Shown here: positions 9,734 through 19,270 of the stretch, piece by piece
Numbering within the stretch: position 1 is the stretch's first letter
Layout: every line of letters starts with the position of its first letter
Assembly: GCF_000146325.1 (NCBI RefSeq)
Contig: NZ_GL397067.1
Location: forward strand, 1,043,660 to 1,107,659
Length of the DNA stretch: 64,000 nucleotides
From: Pediococcus acidilactici DSM 20284
Lineage (GTDB): Bacteria > Bacillota > Bacilli > Lactobacillales > Lactobacillaceae
Direction of reading: 5' to 3'
Translations under genes and position numbers: made by a program
The notes under the pieces: model-generated
Seen by the model: the letters and a program-made list of their open reading frames with translations, nothing else
Databases searched by the model: none
What the model was told of the DNA's origin: nothing

Positions 9734-10543
9734 CTAAATCAAATCCACAAAATCTGATCTGAATTTATTGTGTAAATAAGACCCAAAAATACCTATCAAG
9801 ATAATAAAACACCAGAAAAATAAAGTAAGTGCAGGATCTTGTAACATGGTCCCGGTAGAAAACATCGAGAGGCGCATCCCGTTTATTACGTAATAGAAGG
9901 GATTTAACTCTAGCAATCGGATCAATGGTCGTGGAAAGTTAGAGGTTACGAAATTAAATAACACCCCACTCATGTAAAACAAAACCCTTAAAACAGACTG
10001 CAACGTAATGTGCCAATCTCGGATTAAGACACTAACGGTTGAATTAAAAATACCCAACGCAAACATTAAAACAATCATGCAAAAGAAGTAGTAAATGAAT
10101 TGAAAGCTTAATAGCGTTAAACCAATATGACTAGCAAAGGTTAAAAACAGACCAAAAGCAATCATAGTCCAAAAACTATATAGATTTCCGTATATCTTGA
10201 TCGAAGGTAAAACATTAATCGGAAATTTCATCTTTGAAACCAAGCCAACTTGTTGATACACACTTTTTGAAGCATCTAAAGTAGTTTTGTTCATGTATAA
10301 CCACGGAGCAATACCGGCAACCATCCAAGGTAGATAAGGAACACCCGGCTCTGGATCTCCATGTTTCAAAGCTACTCCGAATACTAAATAGTAAATTCCA
10401 ATTTGAATTAGCGGATTTAGAAATTCCCACGTTAAACCTAGATAATGACTTTGATATGTAGCACGATCATCGTATTTTGCCATACGACGAATTATTTTAA
10501 AATTCAAAAATTGATCGCGAACTATTTGAAACAATGTGTTCAT
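9734..10543 (-). CDS. tagG: Teichoic acid ABC exporter, permease subunit TagG
   Basis: This 269-aa ABC-2 type permease has about six transmembrane helices. It contains YRATYQSHYLGLTWEFLNPL-like features near residues 27-47 (the conserved 'LG-x-x-W-x-x-x-x-P' of polysaccharide exporters) and the usual membrane-facing VPYLPWMVAGIAPW loop. The partner ATPase lies 12 bp downstream. It exports the wall teichoic acid precursor made by the downstream TagF-type fusion. About 190 bp of AT-rich DNA upstream separates it from the GtrB-like gene and probably holds the operon promoter. Confidence 0.92.
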   Translation of the reverse strand: MNTLFQIVRDQFLNFKIIRRMAKYDDRATYQSHYLGLTWEFLNPLIQIGIYYLVFGVALKHGDPEPGVPYLPWMVAGIAPWLYMNKTTLDASKSVYQQVGLVSKMKFPINVLPSIKIYGNLYSFWTMIAFGLFLTFASHIGLTLLSFQFIYYFFCMIVLMFALGIFNSTVSVLIRDWHITLQSVLRVLFYMSGVLFNFVTSNFPRPLIRLLELNPFYYVINGMRLSMFSTGTMLQDPALTLFFWCFIILIGIFGSYLHNKFRSDFVDLI

Positions 10544-10734
10544 AAAAATATTCCTTCCATAGTTGAATATATTTTTTATTAAAAAAGTTGATTACATCAG
10601 ATTAATGCAAACCAACATTACCGCAAATTATTAAGTATAATTTAAGGCACTTTTATATTTTACTCCGAATCTATTTTTAAAACCGCCACATTATTAAATT
10701 CTTTATAAATAGCAAGCGGAAGCTACTTTGTAGC

Positions 10735-11661
10735 CTACTTCTCCTCCCGAACAATATAAACCGGCCGGTCCTTGACTTCCAAGTAAACCTCGGCAATGTA
10801 ACGACCGATAATGCCCAAGCTTAGTAGTTGCACTCCGCTAAAGAAGAGGATGATCACTACTAAAGAAGGCCAGCCAAACGCAGAGGTGTGCGGAAAAATA
10901 ATCGCCCGAACAATTACCGCCAAAGCTCCTAGCACGGCTAACACACAGGTAGCGATCCCAGCGGACGTCACAAACGATAACGGTGCCGTTGAGAAGGATA
11001 CGAACCCTTCAATCGCGTACTTCATTAATCCCCAGAAGGACCATGAAGTTTTACCAGCGGCCCGTTCGCGGTTCTCATAAGAAATATAGTAAGTGTTAAA
11101 GCCGACCCAGTTAAAGAGTCCCTTACTGAACCGTTCCCGTTCCCGCATAGAAAGCACGCTATCCACCATTTGGCGGGTCATTACGCGGAAATCGCGGGCT
11201 CCGTCCACGAGTTCCAAGGAGCTTACCTTATTGATCCACTTGTAAAATTGTCGCGCAAAGAAAGAACGCACGCGGCTTTCTCCATCACGGTCTTTGCGCC
11301 GCGTAGCCACTGAATCATACTCGCCCTCTTCGATCATTTTGACCATTTGGGGTAATAATTCCGGTGGATCTTGTAAATCAATATCCATCACCGCTACTAG
11401 TTCTCCGCTCGCTTTTTGTAAGCCGGCGTACAACGCTGCCTCCTTACCAAAGTTCCGTGAGAAACTAATGTAGTGGATTTCCTCATGTAATTTTTGAAGT
11501 TTTTTAATTTCGACTAAGGTCTTGTCTTTTGATCCGTCGTCGACAAAAATCAATTCGGGCTCGACGTCCATTTGGGTTTCCACCTTCGCAAAGGCGTCGT
11601 AAAACAGCTCGACGGTTTCCTCTTCATTATAAGCTGGTACAATCACTGATAACTTTTTCAA
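10735..11661 (-). CDS. Polyprenyl-phosphate glycosyltransferase, GtrB/DPM1-like
   Basis: This 308-aa GT2 enzyme shows VPAYNEEE (residues 8-15), VDDGSKDKT (about 40-48) and the metal-binding DIDLQDPPE (about 93-101). Two C-terminal transmembrane helices (about 230-250 and 265-290) are the hallmark of the GtrB/CsbB/YkcC class, which charges undecaprenyl phosphate with a sugar. It is divergent from a GtrA-family gene 98 bp away, and the pair probably makes and flips the lipid-linked sugar. The acceptor is probably teichoic acid, given the adjoining TagGH operon. That link is inference. Confidence 0.88.
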   Translation of the reverse strand: MKKLSVIVPAYNEEETVELFYDAFAKVETQMDVEPELIFVDDGSKDKTLVEIKKLQKLHEEIHYISFSRNFGKEAALYAGLQKASGELVAVMDIDLQDPPELLPQMVKMIEEGEYDSVATRRKDRDGESRVRSFFARQFYKWINKVSSLELVDGARDFRVMTRQMVDSVLSMRERERFSKGLFNWVGFNTYYISYENRERAAGKTSWSFWGLMKYAIEGFVSFSTAPLSFVTSAGIATCVLAVLGALAVIVRAIIFPHTSAFGWPSLVVIILFFSGVQLLSLGIIGRYIAEVYLEVKDRPVYIVREEK

Positions 11662-11759
11662 ATTAGTTCACCTGTCTAAAATTTATGTCTAAACTTTTCT
11701 TTTCTTAAGTTTCATGTTTTACTTAAAAGGTTAACTCTAAAGAACTTGGAGATGAAACC

Positions 11760-12179
11760 TTGATTAAGCAACTTTTTAAAAAATATAAATCCCTTATATC
11801 ATACCTCTTCTGGGGCGTGATCACCACGTTGGTTAATATCGTGGTCTTTGCTGTGTTAGTAGACCAATTACATATATTCTACCAATTCAGTAACTTAATT
11901 GCTTGGTTCGTGTCGGTTTTGGTCGCTTACGTCAGTAACAAACTGTGGGTATTCAATTCCCACACTTCAACCGCCAGCGATTTATTTGCCGAAGCGCTCC
12001 GCTTTTTCTTAATGCGGGCCGCCACGTTAGTGTTAGATATCGTCATCCTCTACGTAGGAATTTCCCTGCTCCACGGAAACGACATCTTCGTTAAAATCAT
12101 TGATAACGTCGTCGTCATCATTTCTAACTATGCTTTTAGTAAATTAGTCGTTTTTCGGACGAAGAAAAAATGGGAGTAA
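11760..12179 (+). CDS. GtrA-family membrane protein (putative lipid-linked sugar flippase)
   Basis: This 139-aa protein has four transmembrane helices. It has the GtrA/DPMS landmarks SYLFWGVITTLVNIVVF near residues 13-29 and YVSNKLWVFNS near 57-67 (the conserved N-[RK]-x-[WF]-x-F). GtrA proteins move undecaprenyl-phosphate-bound sugars across the membrane or anchor a GtrB partner, and the divergently transcribed GtrB-like gene supports this. The start codon is TTG at 11760 after GGAGATG. Its last codons lie in a hairpin shared with the end of ligA. Confidence 0.85.
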   Translation: MIKQLFKKYKSLISYLFWGVITTLVNIVVFAVLVDQLHIFYQFSNLIAWFVSVLVAYVSNKLWVFNSHTSTASDLFAEALRFFLMRAATLVLDIVILYVGISLLHGNDIFVKIIDNVVVIISNYAFSKLVVFRTKKKWE

Positions 12180-12189
12180 TCCCATTTTT

Positions 12190-12191
<2 letters not shown>
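12165..12191. terminator. Bidirectional terminator overlapping the stop codons of GtrA-like gene and ligA
   Basis: The sequence A6-TGGGA-GTAA-TCCCA-T7 forms a compact GC-based stem flanked by A and T runs, so it can stop transcription from either side. The GtrA-like stop lies in the loop region and the ligA stop touches the distal T run. The convergent genes therefore share one terminator embedded in coding sequence. Confidence 0.85.
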
Positions 12192-14232
<2,041 letters not shown>

Positions 14233-14240
14233 TCATGTTT

Positions 14241-14996
14241 CTATAAATTCAGGTCAAGTTCGATTGGACAGTGGTCTGAACCAAAAATCTCCGTATGAAT
14301 TTTAGCATCCGCGAGTTGCTTGTCCAATGCTTGGGAGGTCACAAAATAATCGATTCGCCAACCCGCATTGTTGGCTCGCGCGTTAAACCGGTAGCTCCAC
14401 CACGAGTAAACGCCCTCTTTATCAGGATAGAAGTAGCGGTAAGTATCCGTAAACCCACTTTGCAGCAACTCGGTAAACTTTTGCCGTTCTTCGTCAGTAA
14501 ACCCGGCATTATGGTGGTTAGTGCGGTCGTTTTTCAAATCGATTTCCTCGTGAGCTACGTTTAGATCCCCACAAAAAATTACCGGCTTAGTGTCGGCAAG
14601 TTGTTTTACGTAAGCTCGGAAGGCGTCGTCCCAGTTCATTCGGTAATCCAAACGACGTAATTCCGGCTGTGAATTAGGAGTGTAGCAGGTAACCAAGAAA
14701 AACTTCTCGTACTCTAGGGTAATTACCCGTCCCTCTTGATCGAATTCAGGAATTCCTAAACCGTAAGAGACCGCCACCGGTTCCCGTTTAGTGAAGACGG
14801 CCGTTCCCGAATACCCCTTCTTTTCTGCATAATTCCAGTACTGGTGGTACCCCGGCAAATCCAGGTCAATTTGTCCTTCCTGTAGCTTGGTTTCTTGGAC
14901 ACAAAATATATCCGCATCCAACTCGTTGAAAACGTCCAAAAAGCCGTGCTTTACTGCCGCACGCAAACCATTCACATTCCACGAAATTAATTTCAA
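14241..14996 (-). CDS. exoA: Exodeoxyribonuclease III (AP endonuclease family)
   Basis: This 251-aa protein begins with the EEP-fold signature SWNVNGLRA (5-13) and has the metal-binding Glu in VQETKLQ (about 34-40), GYSGTAVF, GDLNVAHEEIDL (about 143-154) and the terminal SDHCPI catalytic Asp-His near 240-245. It removes abasic and 3'-blocking lesions. It lies directly upstream of ligA on the same strand, which fits base excision repair. Length matches the Xth/ExoA family. Confidence 0.95.
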   Translation of the reverse strand: MKLISWNVNGLRAAVKHGFLDVFNELDADIFCVQETKLQEGQIDLDLPGYHQYWNYAEKKGYSGTAVFTKREPVAVSYGLGIPEFDQEGRVITLEYEKFFLVTCYTPNSQPELRRLDYRMNWDDAFRAYVKQLADTKPVIFCGDLNVAHEEIDLKNDRTNHHNAGFTDEERQKFTELLQSGFTDTYRYFYPDKEGVYSWWSYRFNARANNAGWRIDYFVTSQALDKQLADAKIHTEIFGSDHCPIELDLNL

Positions 14997-15135
14997 AACC
15001 GTGCCCCCATTTCTAATTATCTCTTTTAATTATCGCACAACTTGACGGAAAATTATTAAAGTTTGTCTAGCAAACTAGGTTGTTTACCACTTACGAAACT
15101 TTACGGTTATAATCAAACTAGGAAGGTGATGAATT

Positions 15136-15636
15136 ATGAAAATTAACGTTGCATTATCTAACGGGTACTTACCCGATCGTTTTGGCAAATATGCTCCCGC
15201 AGCCGACAAGCTTCACGATTTGCCAATTCGGTCTTTTCCCATTGAAATTAGTGAGTTGCCTACTGACACAGCAGCCTTAGCACTAACTTTAATTGATTAC
15301 GACGCCGTTCCCGTTGCTGGCTTTCCGTGGATTCATTGGATCGCGACCGACATTGCCGTGACCAATCTGATTCCTGAAAACGCTAGTGCTTTGGAAAACG
15401 GGATGACCCAGGGAAAGAATAGTTACGTTTCTAAGTTTTTAGACGTGGATGATCCCGCAATTTTCGAACACTATTCGGGACCTAAGCCGCCTACCGACCA
15501 CGAATATACGTTGACCGTTTACGCGCTCAAGGAACCTACTAACCTGCCTAGGGGATTTTATCTAAACGACTTAATGCGTAAAACCGAAGCATTAGCCTTA
15601 GATTCAGCGCAGATCAAGATTCTATCCCGCGGTTAA
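15136..15636 (+). CDS. YbhB/YbcL family protein (Raf kinase inhibitor-like, PEBP fold)
   Basis: This 166-aa protein shows PEBP-family features: LTLIDYDAVPVAGFPWIHWIA around residues 55-75 (the usual D-x-D-A-P ... HW segment, with the D-x-D reading D-Y-D) and, later, SGPKPPTDHEYTLTVYAL (about 116-133), the P-P-x-x-H-x-Y-x-x-x-V-Y-A-L ligand-pocket motif. Its cellular role in lactobacilli is not established. It has GGAAGGTG before the ATG, its own terminator, and is transcribed away from exoA. Confidence 0.9.
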   Translation: MKINVALSNGYLPDRFGKYAPAADKLHDLPIRSFPIEISELPTDTAALALTLIDYDAVPVAGFPWIHWIATDIAVTNLIPENASALENGMTQGKNSYVSKFLDVDDPAIFEHYSGPKPPTDHEYTLTVYALKEPTNLPRGFYLNDLMRKTEALALDSAQIKILSRG

Positions 15637-15675
15637 GTTTAGATCCTGATTGCTTACTATAGGGTAGAGTTACTG

Positions 15676-15717
15676 AAAAACGCTTTTTAAGAATTGAATT
15701 CTCAAAAAGCGTTTTTT
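15676..15717 (+). terminator. Terminator after the PEBP gene
   Basis: A long near-perfect stem (AAAAACGCTTTTTAAGAA paired with the downstream arm) and a T6 run follow the stop by about 40 bases. Confidence 0.9.
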
Positions 15718-15761
15718 GGTTGATTTTCTAATGTAATGCGACGGGTGCCAGCTCCCTAACT

Positions 15762-15805
15762 AAAAATCGGTAACGATGCCTAAACTAGACATAATTACCG
15801 ATTCC
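15762..15805 (-). terminator. Terminator after the MutS2-like gene
   Basis: AATCGGTAA and TTACCGATT pair across a loop. On the minus strand the stem is followed by TTTTTAG. It sits about 40 bases past the MutS2-like stop. Confidence 0.75.
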
Positions 15806-15845
15806 TAGCTAATATTTACAGCCTGCGCAATTTTTAGTTCATTTC

Positions 15846-17756
15846 TTAATTTTTGTTTCGCCTTGCCCGGGCCATTTTATCCAACTGCTTCTGAGCTTTT
15901 TTAGAGCCCCGTTCTAAATCTTTACGCATTTTTCGTTGGTGAAAATCAGTAAAGAGGCTCTCCAAGTCATAATCCACGGGATACAATTTGTCGGCGGCCA
16001 TTTTTAATCGCGTTCGTTTTCGTAAAACATTCTGAAAACCGTGTTCTACAAAGACTGCTACCGTGTCATCGCCGTGATCTTCGTAAACTAGTCCCACCTT
16101 TTTGAGTTCCGTTAAATAAACCTGATCGCCTTTTTGGTATCTCAATTCGTTTTCGGCTTTATCGGGCAGCTGATCAGTCTTCGCCAACTTCGGAAACTGT
16201 ATTTTTTTGGTTGCATATTTCGCCTGATTGGTAATATATTTACCTGCCCGCTGAATCAATGCTTTGGGCAACCTCATTTTTTGGGCAATCCAAAGCGCCT
16301 GACTGTCGCCAACTTCACCAACTTGCAGTACGTACTTAGGAGTTAGTGTTTCACGATCAAATTTCATTGCGGCCGGCGTAAAATCCGCATGCTTTTTAGT
16401 GAAATTCTTAATCTCTCCATAATGGGTCGTAGCAACGATCAATGCTCCCTTTCGATACAAATCTTCCAGAATCGCAATCGCCAATCCGGCCCCTTCGTTA
16501 GGATCAGTTCCGCTGCCCAACTCATCTAATAAAACCAGTGTATTACGACCGGCCTTTTGAACAATCTTTGCAATATTTTTCATGTGGGCAGAAAAGGTAC
16601 TGAGTTGATTTTCAATATTCTGCTCATCGCCGATATCCACAAATAGTTGGTCAAAAACTGCTAATTCAGTCCCTGCTTGGGCAGGAACTTGTAATCCAGC
16701 CATCGCCATCAAGGTTAACAATCCCACTGTTTTCATGACGATTGTCTTACCACCGGCGTTAGCACCTGTAATAATCAACCCTCGGTAGTCCTTTCCTAAT
16801 TGAAAGTCTAACGGCACGGGGGTACCAACCAAGAACGGGTGCCGCCCTTGAATTATATTAATGCGCTCCGCTTGGTTGATTTGCGGAGTAATTCCATCGT
16901 ATTCCCGGCTATACTTCGCCCTTGCAAAGATAATGTCAAACATTGTCACAGCGTCAATAGCATTTAAAATACTTGTTCTTTGTTCGCTTAATTCGCCCGT
17001 TAATTCAGCTAAAATCTGATAGCTTTCAGATTCGATAACTGCCTTTTGAAACGCGAGTTTTTCGTTAAGCTTAGCGACTAAATCTAGCTCAATATAAACG
17101 GTTTGACCGTTACTTGATTGATCCACAATCGTACCAGGAACCTTAAATTTATAGGATGCTTTAATTGGGACGGTTATCGAGCCTTGCTTTTCAACTATCA
17201 AAACGTCCTGGATCATCGGCTTGTTTTTAGGACTTCGCAAAAACTTCATTAGTTTATCTTGAATTTCGTCCTTGATGGTTTTAAATTGTCTCCGCGCCTT
17301 CCGAAGATCTCGAGAAGCATCATCTAGTACTTCATAATCATCAACCTTTTGGTAAATGTGCTCTTCGGTAGTCGTGAATTTAGATAACGCCTGGCTGTAC
17401 TTATACAGGGTTGGCGTCTGGTACCGGTTCTTTTCAAAGAATTTTTTTAACATCCGGTTACTACGCAAGAAATCTGCAAATTCAATTAGCTCCGCGGGTG
17501 TCAGAATCACGCCTTTATCAATTTTATTCATTAACCGGTTAATCTGTTTCAAGCCTAGTAATGGAATATATTGACCACTTTCAATAATTATTCGTGCTTC
17601 TTTAGTTTCTTGTTGTTTAACCCTGATACTTGCTAAATTACTTTCAATTGGCATATTTTCAAGTTTTTCTTTACTAAAATCACCAACTGCTTTAGCAATA
17701 ACTCCCCTTTTTACTCGGTCAAATTGTAACTTTTTAAATAATGATTGATCAAACAT
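15846..17756 (-). CDS. MutS2-like DNA mismatch/recombination ATPase lacking the Smr domain
   Basis: This 636-aa protein has the MutS ATPase core. Walker A GANAGGKT is at 331-338, followed by the STFSAHMKNI helix and the Walker B/ABC-type segment LVLLDELGSGTDPNEGAGLA near 407-426. The N-terminal 300 residues match the MutS2 lever/clamp type rather than mismatch-binding MutS1 (no Phe-x-Glu motif). True MutS2 is about 780 aa and ends in a Smr nuclease domain. Here the protein ends in a basic tail, so it is the shorter family common in lactic acid bacteria. Exact role is unknown; suppression of recombination or ribosome rescue are family-based guesses. It has a 5' leader with a terminator hairpin. 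Confidence 0.9.
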   Translation of the reverse strand: MFDQSLFKKLQFDRVKRGVIAKAVGDFSKEKLENMPIESNLASIRVKQQETKEARIIIESGQYIPLLGLKQINRLMNKIDKGVILTPAELIEFADFLRSNRMLKKFFEKNRYQTPTLYKYSQALSKFTTTEEHIYQKVDDYEVLDDASRDLRKARRQFKTIKDEIQDKLMKFLRSPKNKPMIQDVLIVEKQGSITVPIKASYKFKVPGTIVDQSSNGQTVYIELDLVAKLNEKLAFQKAVIESESYQILAELTGELSEQRTSILNAIDAVTMFDIIFARAKYSREYDGITPQINQAERINIIQGRHPFLVGTPVPLDFQLGKDYRGLIITGANAGGKTIVMKTVGLLTLMAMAGLQVPAQAGTELAVFDQLFVDIGDEQNIENQLSTFSAHMKNIAKIVQKAGRNTLVLLDELGSGTDPNEGAGLAIAILEDLYRKGALIVATTHYGEIKNFTKKHADFTPAAMKFDRETLTPKYVLQVGEVGDSQALWIAQKMRLPKALIQRAGKYITNQAKYATKKIQFPKLAKTDQLPDKAENELRYQKGDQVYLTELKKVGLVYEDHGDDTVAVFVEHGFQNVLRKRTRLKMAADKLYPVDYDLESLFTDFHQRKMRKDLERGSKKAQKQLDKMARARRNKN

Positions 17757-17804
17757 CTCTTTTTCCTCTCATAAAAGAGACACCTATCCGATAAAACCTA
17801 ATTA

Positions 17805-17838
17805 AAACAAAAAAGACCACAGTGATCCTCTGTCGTCT
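17805..17838 (-). terminator. Terminator-like hairpin in the 5' leader of the MutS2-like gene
   Basis: On the minus strand AGACGACAG and CTGTGGTCT pair (one mismatch) with a 7-base loop and then T6. It lies about 50 bases upstream of the MutS2-like ATG and downstream of a plausible promoter (TTTACA, 17 bp, TAAATT, near 17877-17849). It could therefore be an attenuator, or simply an extra terminator for the upstream decayed gene. Confidence 0.55.
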
Positions 17839-17888
17839 TCAAACTAAACTTAAAATTTATTTTGACAGGTATCGCTTGTAAAAGCATG

Positions 17889-17913
17889 CCAAAAAAAACC
17901 GTCTTCCCCGGTT
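17889..17913 (-). terminator. Terminator after the decayed small gene
   Basis: Minus strand: AACCG, a 7-base loop, CGGTT, then T8. The stem is short but the T run is strong. It ends the region of the small coding remnant just upstream. Confidence 0.6.
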
Positions 17914-17935
17914 CAATTAGCGCCAATATTTACAT

Positions 17936-18165
17936 TTAGATACTTGCCACACTCATCAAAATTTCCCCATTCGCGTTTAGATAGGTTTTATCAACAAGTA
18001 AATTAACAAATTTTAACGAACTCGTCAAATCTTTGCTTTTTAAGTCCTCATTACCAATCAGAATTCTTTAAATCATTATTTTAAAGTTGCGTATTTAAAT
18101 TTAGGGAGGTTACCCGCCATTCCAGCTTTGTACGTTGGTAAATATACAATTATGCCTCCACAATT
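17936..18165 (-). pseudogene. Decayed small gene of unknown family
   Basis: On the minus strand, 18061-17936 reads as 41 codons without a start codon, ending VDKTYLNANGEILMSVASI then stop, which looks like genuine protein sequence. Upstream, in another frame, a GGAGG (about 18160) precedes a run containing YKAGMAGNLPKFKYATLK then stop. Joining them needs one or two frame changes and would give a protein of about 70 residues. Such size suggests a small immunity or regulatory protein, but I do not recognise the family. It is followed by its own terminator, which supports a former gene. Confidence 0.4.
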
Positions 18166-18226
18166 AAATTCAATTGAAATTATATAACAAATTTATTATA
18201 TTTCTAAGTATTAAAGAGGTTGATTT

Positions 18227-18585
18227 ATGTACGAAATTGATTTTTATTTTGACAGCAATGGAAAAAGCCCAGTATCTGATTATATTGTGGCTCTTTCTAA
18301 AAGCCACCAAAAAAATGATCGAGCTATTCTAAAAAAATTATTCACCAGCTTGATTTGTTACAAGATTTAGGACCGCTCTTAAAAGAACCTCAGGTCAAAT
18401 TTATAAAGGGCTATAAACATCCCCTGATGGAGCTAAGACCACAACCCGAAAGAATTTTTTACGCCTCTTGGAATAAGAATCGTTATATTCTGCTCCATCA
18501 TTACTCTAAGAAAAAAAATCGAACCGATCCACGGGAAGTTCACATCGCGATTAACAGATTAGACGACTGGTTACAACGACATTAG
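18227..18585 (+). pseudogene. HigB/RelE-family toxin, frame broken at an A7 tract
   Basis: The frame opens at ATG 18227 (after AAAGAGG) with MYEIDFYFDSNGKSPVSDYI, a HigB-like start, and continues to the A7 run at 18331-18337, after which it stops at codon 48. The rest of the toxin is intact in the -1 frame: IHQLDLLQ, LKEPQVKFIKGYKHPLMELR, RIFYASWNKNRYILLHHY and a C-terminal RLDDWLQRH, ending at 18585. The rejoined protein would be about 119 aa, normal for phage-derived Gp49-like HigB. The tract reads CTA AAA AAA, an A-AAA-AAA slippery heptamer in phase, so -1 slippage or indel phase switching could restore the protein. A sequencing error or plain decay are alternatives. The antitoxin gene follows by 15 bp. 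Confidence 0.8.
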
Positions 18586-18600
18586 AAAGGATTAGTTGAC

Positions 18601-18876
18601 ATGGCTACTTGGAACGAACTCAGAAAAAAAGTCACTAAGAATATTCCAACTGAAGAGTTAAACCTTATTGAAACTCTTACTTATCTACAAGAGCGTCGAA
18701 TCAAGCTAAACATTACGCAAAAAGAGTTGGGTAAAAGAATTGGCATGGCACAATCTCGCATCGCTAAAATTGAAAGTCTTGACTCCACCCCTTCTCTAGA
18801 AACTCTAAATCGTTATGCACACGGTTTAGGATTGGAAATTAAACTAACTTTAAAACCATTCCTTCATAATCAGTAG
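18601..18876 (+). CDS. HigA-type antitoxin, XRE helix-turn-helix
   Basis: This 91-aa protein has an XRE HTH at about residues 30-80: RRIKLNITQKELGKRIGM, AQSRIAKIESLDSTPSLETL and RYAHGLGLEIKL. It is typical of HigA antitoxins that neutralise HigB and repress the operon. It lies 15 bp after the frame-broken toxin and has GAAAGGAT before its ATG. The antitoxin is intact even though the toxin frame is not, as expected if toxin loss is tolerated. Confidence 0.9.
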   Translation: MATWNELRKKVTKNIPTEELNLIETLTYLQERRIKLNITQKELGKRIGMAQSRIAKIESLDSTPSLETLNRYAHGLGLEIKLTLKPFLHNQ

Positions 18877-18950
18877 TCATTCTTTTCAATATAGACACTG
18901 CTCTAACTATAGTTCGTAGATTCTATGTATAAAACTCGTATTTAAAATAA

Positions 18951-18997
18951 AACAGAGGGCGAAATTCACAACTGAATTCCGTCCTCTGTTAATTTTT
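18951..18997 (+). terminator. Terminator after the toxin-antitoxin pair
   Basis: AACAGAGG and CCTCTGTT form the stem base, with additional pairing of GAATT-type inner arms, followed by AATTTTT. It stands about 75 bases after the antitoxin stop. Confidence 0.8.
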
Positions 18998-19155
18998 AAC
19001 CATTTTCTTGAACCGTCCTTCTCCCCATGAAGAATGCTTCAAGTCTTTTCTCTCTTTAATTTTTGCTAGCTTTTTAACCAGTCATATATTCTTGGCTGCG
19101 ATCGCTAAACCACTTCTCCGTAAAACCACATTTTCCATATTCTAATACCGCTATG

Positions 19156-19270
19156 CCGAAACGGGCTCCGAAACCCACTTCCCTCCGATTAATCAAATTA
19201 GGACATCAATCGCTCAAACCGCGATTAATGCCCTAATTAAGTTAGTCCTCGAGACCTAATCGGGTCCTCT
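19156..19270 (-). repeat. 3'-end repeat element, copy R1 (after AEC permease)
   Basis: Read on the minus strand, it begins at the TAG stop of the AEC gene. It shows a GGG-rich start, CTCGAGGACTAA, a hairpin with ATTAATCGCGG and CGATTG arms, then TTGATTAATCGGAGG and GGAGCCCGTTTCG. The order of these blocks is the same in R2-R4. The DNA from 18998 to 19155 shows nothing else I can name. Confidence 0.7.

Noticed and set aside
17757-18226. T-box or known riboswitch upstream of the MutS2-like gene
   Set aside because: No T-box core (AGGGTGG-x-ACCGCG) and no recognised aptamer motif; only terminators and a decayed small gene are visible.
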